Assembly (NCBI GenBank): GCA_028285035.1
Contig: JANQQF010000039.1
Location: 186,001-250,000 of the forward strand
Length of the DNA: 64,000 nucleotides
Origin: Phycisphaerae bacterium
GTDB taxonomy: Bacteria; Chloroflexota; Anaerolineae; 4572-78; J111
Reading direction: 5' to 3'
Under the pieces are notes generated by a model. The model did not search any database, had not been told where the DNA came from, and saw only the letters and a list, made by a program, of their open reading frames with translations. Shown piece by piece: positions 33,251 to 42,565 of this stretch. The position numbers were made by a program, and so were the translations under genes. Each line of letters opens with the position of its first letter. The stretch's first letter is position 1.

Positions 33251-34438
33251 ATGACAGAAGTACAGGATGAAGCCCTCCCATCGGTATCATCACATTCAGC
33301 CGATAAAAATCGCTTAGTCGAAATCGCTAGGTTGTCTCTGCGACTGGGAGCCACCGCCTATGGTGGTCCTGCCGCCCACATTGCAATGTTGCAGGATGAA
33401 GTGGTTGAACGTCGCAAGTGGGTCAGCCAACAACATTTTTTGGATATGTTGGGGGCCACCAACTTGATCCCTGGCCCCAACTCCACCGAGATGGTCATCC
33501 ACACTGGCTTTGTGCGTGGCGGCTGGCCAGGCCTCATTTTGGGCGGGTTATGTTTTATCACCCCCGCCTTTTTTAGTGTCCTGGCCTTAGCCTGGGCCTA
33601 TGTGGAATACGGTTCCCTACCCGCAGCAGGGTGGTTGTTGTATGGGGTAAAACCGGTTGTGGTAGCGATGATTGCGCAAGCCTTGTGGAAGTTGGGCAAA
33701 AAAGCGGTCAAAGGGGCGTTGACCGTCCTTGTCGGAGTCGGTGTGCTCATGCTCTACTTCTTCAACATCGACCAAATTGCCCTGTTGGTGGTAGGTGGCC
33801 TGCTAGTGATGCTCGGCCAAAATTGGCGACGACTTACGGCTGGTCCAGTAGCAAGTATCCTCCCCCCGATACTAGGCTTTGGCTTGGTGGCACAAGTCAC
33901 CGAAACCATCAATCTAGGCCAACTCTTCCTCGTCTTTCTCAAAATCGGGGCCGTGTTATATGGTGGGGGCTATGTGTTACTAGCCTTCTTACAGGCCGAT
34001 TTGGTCAACGACTTGGGCTGGCTGACCGAAAAGCAATTGCTCGATGCAGTGGCTATCGGCCAAATCACCCCCGGTCCTCTTTTTACCACCGCTACCTTTG
34101 TTGGCTACGTCCTCGGTGGTTTCCCCGGCGCGGTCATCGCCACCATTGGCATCTTCCTCCCCTCCTTTTTCTTCGTCGCCCTGAGCAATCCAATCATTCC
34201 ACGCATGCGAAAATCGGTGTGGGCCAGCGCCCTATTGGATGGAGTAAACGCTGCGGCGTTGGGTCTAATGGCTGCCGTCACCATTCAATTGGGGCAAGCT
34301 TCCTTAATCGATTCCTTGACCATTGGCTTAACAATTTTGGCAAGCATTCTGCTTTTCCGCACCAAGATCAACGCCATTTGGCTGATTTTGGGTGGCGCAA
34401 TGATTGGGCTTGGTGCGAATAGTTTGGGGTTGGTGTAG
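33251..34438 (+). CDS. chrA: Chromate transporter ChrA (two CHR domains)
   Basis: The 395-residue membrane protein carries two CHR domains. The first has LRLGATAYGGPAAHIAMLQD and ATNLIPGPNSTEM; the second has LKIGAVLYGGGYVLLAFLQ and AIGQITPGPLFTTATFVGY. These G-G-P-A and PGP motifs are diagnostic of the chromate ion transporter family, long-chain type. Members export chromate and confer resistance; substrate here is inferred from family only. GAGG precedes the ATG. The gene is flanked by terminators on both sides, so it is a single-gene unit. Confidence 0.92.
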   Translation: MTEVQDEALPSVSSHSADKNRLVEIARLSLRLGATAYGGPAAHIAMLQDEVVERRKWVSQQHFLDMLGATNLIPGPNSTEMVIHTGFVRGGWPGLILGGLCFITPAFFSVLALAWAYVEYGSLPAAGWLLYGVKPVVVAMIAQALWKLGKKAVKGALTVLVGVGVLMLYFFNIDQIALLVVGGLLVMLGQNWRRLTAGPVASILPPILGFGLVAQVTETINLGQLFLVFLKIGAVLYGGGYVLLAFLQADLVNDLGWLTEKQLLDAVAIGQITPGPLFTTATFVGYVLGGFPGAVIATIGIFLPSFFFVALSNPIIPRMRKSVWASALLDGVNAAALGLMAAVTIQLGQASLIDSLTIGLTILASILLFRTKINAIWLILGGAMIGLGANSLGLV

Positions 34439-34596
34439 CTGAAGAAACTACTTACTCAAATGATAGTTCAGGATAACAAATATTATCAAAAATTTTTATG
34501 GCAATTTGATCTTTAACATACCTTATGATATTATGTCAATGCAGCGATACTACTACAAGCCCCACTAGCCTACAACCATTCCTAAAAAATGACTTA

Positions 34597-34630
34597 TAAA
34601 CAGGGTTTCGCAAAATTCTGTTTATTTTTT
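34597..34630 (+). terminator. Probable intrinsic terminator downstream of chrA
   Basis: TAAACAG (34597-34603) pairs with CTGTTTA (34618-34624) across a 14-base loop and is followed by TTTTTT. The stem is short, and it lies 160 bp after the chrA stop and 36 bp before the SPFH gene. Confidence 0.6.
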
Positions 34631-34666
34631 ATCGTCTTTAAATAGTCAAATTAAGGAGAATACTAA

Positions 34667-36367
34667 ATGGCAACAGCGGCTATGGCGACCAATAGGGTTA
34701 ATTTTAACTGGGTAAGATCAGTTCTTAAATTACTTTACAGCCTCATTTTAGCCATCTTAATTTTGGCCTACATTATATATGATTTACCATGGTGGATCAG
34801 TGGGCTATGGCTGATTATTGGTGGCGTATTGGTGTTAACCTCCAAAAGTGATAAACGAAATTTTTATCTATTTATCTTTTTTAATTTAATATTAATGCTT
34901 ATTATTGGCGCGGAAATCGAGTATTATCTTGTTAACCATCCAGATGGTATTCGTTGGGTGGAAAATGATGCTCTTCTAGATTTCTTGATGCAGGGAGATA
35001 TAGAACGACGGTTTTGGACGACGGTTATAGGCTTAATTATTGCTTTTGTGGGGAGCTTTATCATTTTGTTACCGATTGCTTTCGTCAGTGCCATTTTTGT
35101 TTTAGCGCTACACCAAGTTGATGGCATCAATTGGTGGGATGCGACCCGCTATGTCTTAACCCTAATTTTGGGTATCAATGAGCCATTTATTGTGGTTGAA
35201 AATGGGCAGGCATTAATCACCAAAGAGGCCAGCTCATTGGCCAAGATTGGCGGGCCGGGCCAGCTTATCATCAAAGAAGGTAATGTGGTTGTACTAGAAC
35301 AGGGGGGCAAAATCAGTCGAGTGGTTAATGCGGGGGTGGTCAAACTCAGGAAGATGGAGCGGCTTCGCAATATCTTTATCCTCAGTGGGCAATCCAACAG
35401 TGACGAGATTACTCATATATTGACCAAAGATCGCATCCCCTTAAAAATCAATATGAGCATTGCCTTCCAAATCGAACCAGCAGCTGAGGCCGAAAAACGG
35501 CCTGAGAGCCGAATGGCCCCGAATGGGGAGGCTTTAACGAAAAAGCTTGATGATGGGATGTTCCAAGTGTATGAGGGTACGATCCGTAAAGCGGCCTTGA
35601 TGTCACAAAGTACATCAATTGCCCAGCGGTATATTGAGCAGTGTAATAGTGAGAACCAATGTCACAATGTCGAGGAAACAACTTGGAAGGTGGGGGTACC
35701 ACAGGGTGACTTGCGAGATTACATCATGACCTATCGATTTGATGAGCTTTTTGAGCTAACCGAGCCAGTTGAGGGGGCTGCCCCCAGTGTGCGAGTCGAT
35801 AAACGCCGAATTTATGAGATCGAGCAAGCTATCCTTGAAAAAATAAAACCGGGCAAAGCAATGGGCCTGGGTATACAGGTAAAAGCTGTGGATATTGGCA
35901 AGATTGTATTCCCAGAAGATGCAGGCACCATGCTGCTTGATTACTGGAAAGAGCCTTGGCGACAAGATAAGCAGTTCATCTCCGTCGAAGGCCGTGTCCG
36001 GCGAGTCGAGTTACACGCCAGAGAGATCGTTATTGAGGCCCGCGCACGAGCGCAAGCTCGCATCCTTGAAGGACAAGGTGAAGGAGAGGCTCGTGCTGCC
36101 TTTTTCCGTGAAGTGTTGCGTGAGATCAAGCGAGAAGCTACGCTGGGCAATGAAGATTTGGTGATCGAAGTCCTCAAGAATCTTATTAATAGCTCAATGG
36201 TGTCGGTCAAAGATTTGTATGGGTTTGTGACGGCGACCACCCGGATTAACCGCTCGTCAGTAGCTCAGTTGAGTGCTATGTCTGAGTCGCACTCATCTGA
36301 ACACGTCAATCAGGTACAGGTGAATGGGAATGGGGGCGAGCCAGATAGAAACTTGTTGAGTAGTTAA
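34667..36367 (+). CDS. SPFH/band 7 (stomatin-like) membrane protein
   Basis: AAGGAG precedes the ATG. The first 155 residues have about four to five membrane helices (LYSLILAILILAYIIYDL, FIFFNLILMLIIGA, TVIGLIIAFVGSFIILLPIA). After residue about 165 a soluble SPFH-like domain begins (EPFIVVENGQALITKEASSL, VVNAGVVKLRKMER, DRIPLKINMSIAFQI). It ends with a helical stretch typical of band-7 proteins (EIVIEARARAQARILEGQGE). SPFH proteins form membrane-associated assemblies that scaffold proteases or organise lipids. The multi-pass N-terminus is larger than in most stomatins. The next gene, an S24-peptidase fusion, starts 40 bp downstream and is probably co-transcribed. Confidence 0.82.
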   Translation: MATAAMATNRVNFNWVRSVLKLLYSLILAILILAYIIYDLPWWISGLWLIIGGVLVLTSKSDKRNFYLFIFFNLILMLIIGAEIEYYLVNHPDGIRWVENDALLDFLMQGDIERRFWTTVIGLIIAFVGSFIILLPIAFVSAIFVLALHQVDGINWWDATRYVLTLILGINEPFIVVENGQALITKEASSLAKIGGPGQLIIKEGNVVVLEQGGKISRVVNAGVVKLRKMERLRNIFILSGQSNSDEITHILTKDRIPLKINMSIAFQIEPAAEAEKRPESRMAPNGEALTKKLDDGMFQVYEGTIRKAALMSQSTSIAQRYIEQCNSENQCHNVEETTWKVGVPQGDLRDYIMTYRFDELFELTEPVEGAAPSVRVDKRRIYEIEQAILEKIKPGKAMGLGIQVKAVDIGKIVFPEDAGTMLLDYWKEPWRQDKQFISVEGRVRRVELHAREIVIEARARAQARILEGQGEGEARAAFFREVLREIKREATLGNEDLVIEVLKNLINSSMVSVKDLYGFVTATTRINRSSVAQLSAMSESHSSEHVNQVQVNGNGGEPDRNLLSS

Positions 36368-36407
36368 GTTTACATAAATTTTTATACATTTGATCGGATA
36401 AAAGATT

Positions 36408-38312
36408 ATGTCACAAAAAGATAATCTACGAAAATTGATAACAAACCATAAAAAACGTTTACAAAAACTAGAAGAGCAAAAGGCTATTGAAGGGCTGTCT
36501 GTCGAACCAAAAGTGTCTATTGAAATAGAAGATATTAAAGCGGAGATTAATAGGATACGAAAGGAGTTAGAGGAATTAGCAGGACAAGGTAGCGAAATTT
36601 TACAGTTACTACAAGGATTTGGAGTACCTCAACTAGTCCCTGGATTCCAAACGCTGTATGAACACTCAAAGACCTATCGACTTGAAAACCCCGAACAAGC
36701 GACAGATTATTATCAAAGAGCACTATACCGCTTGAACCAAAAGCATCCGGGCGATCTTAGTACTACAGAGGCAGTATCCTATACAATAGGTCATTTCTAT
36801 TTATTAGCGGGTTCTATAGACCTAGATGAAGAACAGAAAAAAAATTTAGAACGAGCGAAGATTCATTACGACAAAAGTCAAATCGCATTTCATCGTTGGC
36901 AATGGAAACATCTGGAGAGTCTGGCTTACTTAGGATTGGCTATGACATTGCGACGATTAGAAAATTATGCTATGGCTCATGATGCTTGTAATAAGGCGTT
37001 AGAGTGTCTAAAATACGAGTCCATCTTTGCCGATAATATCTCCCAGCAATCTATTAATGCCTTGAATAAGGCAATAGAAGCTGAGATATCGATTATACAA
37101 TTAGACTTACCTATTAATCTAGCAGATGTAGAAAAACTTACAGCTTTATCCAAAAAACAAATATTACCTCAAGAATCCATCAAAGATATGAATAGGCAAT
37201 CTCGATCTACAATAGACGATACTATTGAAGTATCCTCTTTCCCTAATGTTACTGGAAAAACCCTGCCAATCTTTAAAGTATCGGAAGGGAAAGGGCTGAT
37301 TACCACAGGAGAAGTAAATCAGCTTAATCGTTTATGCCGTGAGGACTATGAAAAAAATGTCGAAAATGAGCCTGAAAAAGTTATTTTAAAGAATCAAAGT
37401 TATTTAAAGGAAGCAAGCTATCTTCTTGAAATTGATAAAGAGGTTAAGGCACATGATGGGTTAAAACCAGGTGATTGGCTTCTCATTCGAGAAGGTTGTG
37501 ATTTGACTGGCTTAACAGAAGAAAGTAGAAGTGTTGTAGTATTAGTAGAAGAGGAAGAAAAAGCCTCTGTTTATCTAAGAACCTGTATAAAAGCCGATGA
37601 TCATTATTTCTTAAAAGCACAAAAAGGTAAAAATGGTGCCTCTATTATAGTTGTGAATTATCAAACTTCCGTTGATAGAATACGAAATATTGATGCCTTA
37701 CATTATGAGCAAAAACTTTTTAAGCGAGTTGACGATATTCAGGTGAATGGTCCTATCATTCGTAATGAGCGTATTCCTAAAGAAAAAATTGTAGATCGTG
37801 TACAAGCTTTTGTTTGGCGAGTACCAGTCGTCAGTCAAATTGCTGCGGGTCTTGATGCACCTGTTATAGGAGAAAATATAGAACATCACATTGAACTCAA
37901 AGAGCGTAATCGTCAGGATAGTGACTATTTTATAGTTGAGGTAAAAGGCAACAGTATGCTTAATGTGGGTATTTTACCTAGTGATAATGTTCTTATTCAT
38001 CAACAAGAAGCCGGGGTTATCAATGGTGATATTGTTGCTGCGGTTATCAAAACTTCTGATAGAAAAGCTTTGGGGGTTCTTAAACGATATTTTTTTTATG
38101 AGCATGAAGGCTATCAACATTGGCACCTACAGTCAGAGAATGATTTAGTAAAAGATTTGGTTGTTATCCCTAACCAAACAAATCCAGCCAAAATCCGTAA
38201 TAGCTATAGAAAAAAATATGGAGACAATAAAATTGAATTTTTTGAGCAAGCTGAATTAAAAATTGCTGGAAAGTATATTCGACGTATAAGAAAGTACGAG
38301 ACCGTTTACTAA
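36408..38312 (+). CDS. Coiled-coil / TPR-like / LexA-type S24 peptidase fusion protein
   Basis: The 634-residue protein starts with a basic coiled coil (about 1-60: NHKKRLQKLEEQKAIEGL, IEIEDIKAEINRIRKELEEL). This resembles N-terminal modules attached to effector and STAND proteins in Chloroflexota. A helical TPR-like region follows (about 75-215). The C-terminus (from about 470) is a LexA/UmuD-like S24 peptidase: Ala-Gly cleavage site in SQIAAGLDAP, catalytic Ser in VKGNSMLNVG (about 516) and Lys in LGVLKRYF (about 555). The middle (about 340-450: KPGDWLLIREG, YFLKAQKGKNGA) may be a degenerate second S24-like fold. No DNA-binding domain is seen. Codon use is notably AT-rich compared with neighbours, a sign of transfer. 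A stress-triggered self-cleaving sensor or defence factor is possible. Confidence 0.75.
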   Translation: MSQKDNLRKLITNHKKRLQKLEEQKAIEGLSVEPKVSIEIEDIKAEINRIRKELEELAGQGSEILQLLQGFGVPQLVPGFQTLYEHSKTYRLENPEQATDYYQRALYRLNQKHPGDLSTTEAVSYTIGHFYLLAGSIDLDEEQKKNLERAKIHYDKSQIAFHRWQWKHLESLAYLGLAMTLRRLENYAMAHDACNKALECLKYESIFADNISQQSINALNKAIEAEISIIQLDLPINLADVEKLTALSKKQILPQESIKDMNRQSRSTIDDTIEVSSFPNVTGKTLPIFKVSEGKGLITTGEVNQLNRLCREDYEKNVENEPEKVILKNQSYLKEASYLLEIDKEVKAHDGLKPGDWLLIREGCDLTGLTEESRSVVVLVEEEEKASVYLRTCIKADDHYFLKAQKGKNGASIIVVNYQTSVDRIRNIDALHYEQKLFKRVDDIQVNGPIIRNERIPKEKIVDRVQAFVWRVPVVSQIAAGLDAPVIGENIEHHIELKERNRQDSDYFIVEVKGNSMLNVGILPSDNVLIHQQEAGVINGDIVAAVIKTSDRKALGVLKRYFFYEHEGYQHWHLQSENDLVKDLVVIPNQTNPAKIRNSYRKKYGDNKIEFFEQAELKIAGKYIRRIRKYETVY

Positions 38313-38686
38313 TTATCATCAAGAACAATATCAGGGGAAACAACAATATACCAACAATCTAACCCTATCCCATAAGCTGTCACAATCTCTGATCGTTCAA
38401 AAACGGTGGTCGAAGAAGGTTTTTCATCAAAACAAACATGGATGCTTCTAGGGTGGTTAGCATACTTTGTTAAAAATTCGTCATAGCTTATTTCTTTTTT
38501 TGGCTCTATTCTACTGGGAGAATAAACACAATGAGCATTTGGAATCACCATCGCCACAGGTTGCAATGTCACCAAGTGTTCTCGGGGATTGATTTTGTTT
38601 TGGGTGGGATGGGTTGGGTGTTGAGGGAATGAAGATGGGGTTGAGGTGGATGTTTGTTTCACAATTTGGCTCCAAGCAAAGAACAT
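38309..38686 (-). CDS. Hypothetical protein
   Basis: The frame covers 125 codons; the first 45 are a low-complexity Ser/Thr/Pro segment, so an internal ATG (giving MVIPNAHCVYSP...) may be the true start. The rest has mixed composition (SYDEFLTKYANHP, YGIGLDCWYIVVSP). I do not recognise it. The stop overlaps the stop of the convergent S24 gene by four bases. No clear ribosome site. Confidence 0.4.
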   Translation of the reverse strand: MFFAWSQIVKQTSTSTPSSFPQHPTHPTQNKINPREHLVTLQPVAMVIPNAHCVYSPSRIEPKKEISYDEFLTKYANHPRSIHVCFDEKPSSTTVFERSEIVTAYGIGLDCWYIVVSPDIVLDDN

Positions 38687-38827
38687 TAGTTCTAATGATA
38701 ATTAAATTTTATTTATTTGTCAAGCAGATCGATCTCAAAAAATCAATCAAACTTTTCGAGCTTATCACATCGCCATACATTTGGGTATAAGTGAGCAGTA
38801 CTACATCATTTTTAAGAAATTTTTATC

Positions 38828-39778
38828 GTGGTAAACCAGATAACGCGTCCAATTCCTTGTATTGCTTGTCGGGTAGACTTAATCGATCCGGCAGAATCGG
38901 TTTGCGCCCGTTGTGGGGCAGACAATCAAACGTGGCAGGCGTGGCAGCAAGCGGGTTGGGTTGCACAAGGCTACCGCTTCTTTGTTTGCAGTGTTTGGGG
39001 ATGGTTGGCCCTGATCTCATTGTTACTTCCGCCATTAACATGGGGAATTTTTGCTTTTAACCTGTATTCCCTTGAAACAGCGATGCTTGTTATCTCCCTA
39101 CTTTTAAGTATCACCGGACTAATCTATCTCTTTGTACGACGAGAGGAGTTATGGCTGGCTGAGTTGATGGGGCAAATCCCGCCTCGATCTCATTGGCGAT
39201 TGCTGCAATTGGGTGGGGTTGGCTTTTTAGGCTTTATCAGTGTGACAGGATTATTGACCATAACTGATTTGAGCCAAGGGGTTGGCTGGCCTTGGATATT
39301 GACGATGAGTTTGGTCTTTATTGTGCAAACCTTTAGTGCAATCCTATACGCCACTTATAGCTATGGTCAATGGCGATTTCGTTCGTTCCCCAAACCAATT
39401 TTTGTTAGGGATGCCTCCTTACTTCGAGTAGTTACCCCAACCCTACAATCGCTTATTCAGAGTGAGAGTGGTTGGGGGGATACCATGACGATTCAGATGG
39501 TCGAAATGAAACGTACCCAAGAGGCTGGACTCGATCTGAAAGTCCGTGCTGAAGTTAATACTGATAAAGTGTTTAATCGACAGTTCTTAAAAGCCATTCA
39601 ATATTGGCGGGTGATGACTGATCCGTGGGGCAAAATTCAACATACAAACAAAGATAGCCCATTAGAATACATCTTTGATGCAGAGCGCGAATATATGCCT
39701 CCCAAGCCCGATCCAGCTAGGCCTGCTTTAGAAGGTGAAATCATTTTTCCCGAAAAAATACGTTACAGAAATCTTTGA
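38828..39778 (+). CDS. Zinc-ribbon membrane protein (316 aa)
   Basis: The GTG at 38828 is the first usable start after an in-frame stop at 38813; no Shine-Dalgarno is visible. The N-terminus has two Cys pairs (PCIACRVDL, VCARCGAD), a zinc ribbon of about 25 residues. Four membrane helices follow (about 52-72, 80-102, 128-150, 158-180). The C-terminal part (about 190-316) is soluble and mixed alpha/beta. It is an integral membrane protein facing the cytosol with a zinc ribbon; function unknown. Confidence 0.65.
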   Translation: MVNQITRPIPCIACRVDLIDPAESVCARCGADNQTWQAWQQAGWVAQGYRFFVCSVWGWLALISLLLPPLTWGIFAFNLYSLETAMLVISLLLSITGLIYLFVRREELWLAELMGQIPPRSHWRLLQLGGVGFLGFISVTGLLTITDLSQGVGWPWILTMSLVFIVQTFSAILYATYSYGQWRFRSFPKPIFVRDASLLRVVTPTLQSLIQSESGWGDTMTIQMVEMKRTQEAGLDLKVRAEVNTDKVFNRQFLKAIQYWRVMTDPWGKIQHTNKDSPLEYIFDAEREYMPPKPDPARPALEGEIIFPEKIRYRNL

Positions 39779-39824
39779 AGCAAAAATATAAATAAACGTT
39801 AACGATTTCAAGGAGGTATTACTG

Positions 39825-40100
39825 ATGTTAAAAACAATTGCTGACCTATATCAAGAGGGAAGGTGTGATTTTCAGAAATCGATTCAAAACGGAAAAACTC
39901 TAAATCGTGATTTCATCAAATCAGATTCAAATTTACTAGTTTTTTCTCTAAAGTCTCAGCTAAGGATGATTTGAGCGATTTAAAGCAAGATAATCCCCAA
40001 AAAGATACCTCGAAGCTATCTGATAAACAGAAAAAACATCGGATAATTAATTTTGAGATTAGTTTTTTATTGATGATGAGTAATAATTCGGGCTGTGCCT
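39825..40100 (+). pseudogene. Small gene with probable frameshift at a T6 run
   Basis: AAGGAGG is followed after seven bases by ATG at 39825. The frame gives 49 residues (LKTIADLYQEGRCDFQKSI...) and stops at 39974. The alternative frame after the T6 run near 39940 stays open to about 40100 and codes for a hydrophilic Lys/Asp-rich sequence (SAKDDLSDLKQDNPQKD) that looks coding. A one-base change in the homopolymer would join them. This is either a decayed gene, a slippage gene or a sequencing error. The extended form overlaps the end of the convergent gene at 40067. Confidence 0.4.
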
Positions 40101-41854
40101 AAACTCCCATCAACTTCTACGATATCTCCATCCTGAATCGTTTGGGTGGCCGTTCTCACCCCGACCACGGCTGGAATCCGATACTCACGAGCTACGACTG
40201 CACAGTGGCTGAGGATGCCGCCGGTGTCAGTGACAACTGCGGCGGCAGTGGCAAAAAGCGGAGTCCAGGGCGCAGCGGTGGTCTCAGCAACCAAGATATC
40301 GCCCGGTTGAAGTTTTCCTGCCTCGTAGATACTCCGGACTACTTTTGCAGGGCCACGCGCAACTCCTGGGGAGCCACCATTGCCTTGCAACAGTTGATGA
40401 TTTGTCTCAGCAGCGTTTGGAGTAGCCCCCTCAAACTTGGTCAACATTCGGGTGAAAGGTTCATCGGGTCGAGGCAGTAAGGGTATTCTACCCAACCGTA
40501 GCGGGGGCTGGATGGCACGAAAATGACAGACTTCGGCCTTGCGTTCAAGAACCTCGGCCTGTTTCTTTGGAAGGGCCTCTCCCGCAGACAGTCCAGCAAT
40601 CGCCGCTTCAAGTTCAGCTAGGGTTAGATAAAACAGATCATCTCGAGTATCAATCATTCCTTGTCTGGCTAGTCGTTGCCCCAGTTCTAACATCACCCGC
40701 CGTACTTGATAAAGCACAGCATAATCGATCCAAAAGCCATGGTCAGCGTGGATAACAATAGCCTCTTGAGCTGACTGTAAAGCAGCCTCAAATCGTTCAA
40801 CTACCTCTGGGGGATGGCTCGACAATTTCTGACGAATCGTGGCCAGCACCTGCTCACGCTCCTCTGCCTCAGCCGCCAATTCGGCAGCCATGTCCCGATC
40901 CGGTTGTTGAATATAATCCTGTAAATTCTTGATAGCTGGTGTAGGCTCTTCGAGCCAACTAACATCAGCGATCGTTGAAAATTTATCACCTCGTTGACCG
41001 TACTCCGCCAAAAATGCCCGGAACTCAGGCAGGAAAATCTGACCAGTTACCGTATTATTCAGTCGCCCTATAACATTTGCAGCCGATTCGTTTTCCAACA
41101 CCTGTTGTACCTCTGGCATCGTCTGTGCTTTTCGGCTTAGCTGCCACAAAGCACGGCCTCCTTCCAAAATTTTGTTATCGAATCCCTGAAGCAGCCGATA
41201 GGAGTCGAACGGAGCAACGGCCCCAAAGAGCTCCACATACAATTCATCAAATTGACTTAGAGCGACCAAATAAGGGAAGGCAATCAAGAAATGAATGTCT
41301 CCGGCTCGTTTAGCGTGAGCAAGTGTTATTTCCAAATGCGTCGCCAAATCAATATCTGTAGACTGGGTCAGATCATATGCCTCCCATTCAGCCAGATATT
41401 GCTTGATTTCAGGTAAATACTCGCCCTCCCATAAATGGGCGAGATTGTCGATGATAGGTTGCATTTTCGTCATATATCTACGGGTCATACTATCAATTGC
41501 TTTTTGCTCGATAGCATTGACCAGGCCCGGCACAATCCGCTTGAGTTGATTACTCAAACGGACTACAAAATCGGGCGGTACACCCTGTGGGGTGAAGGAG
41601 CCATACAGGTAGGTATTGATCCGTTGGGATTTTAGTTGCACTGGCAAATCGTACATTTCCAAGGCAACCTTCATTCCTCTGGCATAAATCTCCGTCATCA
41701 GATCGAATTCGAGGGGCATCATTGGGTCTGGGTAGTGCAAAGGGTCCATCTGCCACAGCAATTTTGCATCCTCTGGCGATTGCCAGTTGACAGGGAAATT
41801 ATCGGGTTCCGGGATATTTTGTCCTGGGGTGGGTGTATCGTTTTGACGTTGCAT
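40067..41854 (-). CDS. PEP-utilising enzyme swivel-domain protein lacking ATP-grasp domain
   Basis: The 595-residue protein ends in a phosphohistidine swivel domain (about 500-590): GSPGVARGPAKVV, LVAETTAAPWTPLF and TDTGGILSHCAVVAREYRIP, with the catalytic His in LSHC. The long middle part (about 60-470) is helical and resembles the central region of rifampin phosphotransferase and PEP synthase-like proteins (DLFYLTLAEL). The N-terminal ATP-grasp domain of those enzymes is absent, and no such gene is nearby. It may work with a separate ATP-grasp partner. GAGG precedes the ATG. Confidence 0.8.
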   Translation of the reverse strand: MQRQNDTPTPGQNIPEPDNFPVNWQSPEDAKLLWQMDPLHYPDPMMPLEFDLMTEIYARGMKVALEMYDLPVQLKSQRINTYLYGSFTPQGVPPDFVVRLSNQLKRIVPGLVNAIEQKAIDSMTRRYMTKMQPIIDNLAHLWEGEYLPEIKQYLAEWEAYDLTQSTDIDLATHLEITLAHAKRAGDIHFLIAFPYLVALSQFDELYVELFGAVAPFDSYRLLQGFDNKILEGGRALWQLSRKAQTMPEVQQVLENESAANVIGRLNNTVTGQIFLPEFRAFLAEYGQRGDKFSTIADVSWLEEPTPAIKNLQDYIQQPDRDMAAELAAEAEEREQVLATIRQKLSSHPPEVVERFEAALQSAQEAIVIHADHGFWIDYAVLYQVRRVMLELGQRLARQGMIDTRDDLFYLTLAELEAAIAGLSAGEALPKKQAEVLERKAEVCHFRAIQPPLRLGRIPLLPRPDEPFTRMLTKFEGATPNAAETNHQLLQGNGGSPGVARGPAKVVRSIYEAGKLQPGDILVAETTAAPWTPLFATAAAVVTDTGGILSHCAVVAREYRIPAVVGVRTATQTIQDGDIVEVDGSLGTARIITHHQ

Positions 41855-41973
41855 GGGACCTCGCTATTAATTTGGCTCAAGCTGTGAGCGAGTGAGACCC
41901 TAAAGGTTTTTTACAATTTCAGCAAAATTAGAGGTAATCAAACTCATTTTGGAAACCTTTAAGGTCTTTTCAG

Positions 41974-42285
41974 TTAGTTTAAGCTAACCGATGTTTGTGG
42001 AGAAAGTCCTTATAGATAAAGCCAAATCGCTTTCAGTTCGTCATCTGTCATTTTACAAACGTCGGCCAAGGCATAAACACGGCATCAAGTTCATTAACTT
42101 CTGGGAGCATACCTGTGCGTATCGTACTGATAAACTCAGCTTCTGTCCAGTTCGCCAAATTACCATTCGGGGTGAGATCGGAGGTAGAGGGCCAATCCGA
42201 TAGAGCACCCGTCAGATATGCACCAAATGCGGCCGTACCCCCTCGACATCTGGGCGAGATACACAATGCTCAATCAGTTCAGCGG
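41974..42285 (-). pseudogene. Cytochrome c family remnant
   Basis: On the minus strand the fragment reads LTPNGNLANWTEAEFISTIR then MPWPTFVK. It continues after a one-base shift as MTDDELKAIWLYL, and after a TAA as GLSPQTS. This is the C-terminal half of a diheme-type cytochrome c (usual pattern NLTPD..NWTE..F..A.R.G...MPW..F..MTDDELKA.WLYLQ). The frameshift at about 42054 and the CAA to TAA change at 42010-42012 break it, and no intact CxxCH is found upstream. A dead gene fragment. Confidence 0.65.
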
Positions 42286-42565
42286 GTAGCAGCGGAAATT
42301 GTCCAGCCAAAAACAAAGCACGTGCGCCAACACCAGGGGCTAATTCAATCGACGAGTACCACCACCGCCTTGTGTTCTGTAAATGACTTGATAAATATCA
42401 TCGCTTTTCATCGTTGCTGCTCCACAAACAAAATAAAAATCATTAGCTTTATCATAATCGGTAGAGCCAATGATCACATCGGGAGAATTACCTATATTCA
42501 TTACCTAGGTGGGTATTAGGCATTGATTTATGGTTTAGACTTTGAATTGACGATTGGGAGAAAGA
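42286..42565. other. Region with short broken frames on the minus strand
   Basis: A 53-codon minus frame (42340-42501: MNIGNSPDVIIGSTDYDKAN...) and a second frame holding GVGARALFLAGQFPLLPAEL run here without clear ribosome sites. Together with the cytochrome remnant they look like decayed gene pieces. I cannot assign either. Confidence 0.35.

Noticed and set aside
33631..34422. 263-codon plus-strand frame within chrA
   Set aside because: The overlapping ChrA frame has clear CHR motifs; this frame is rich in Arg, His and Pro and has no family match.
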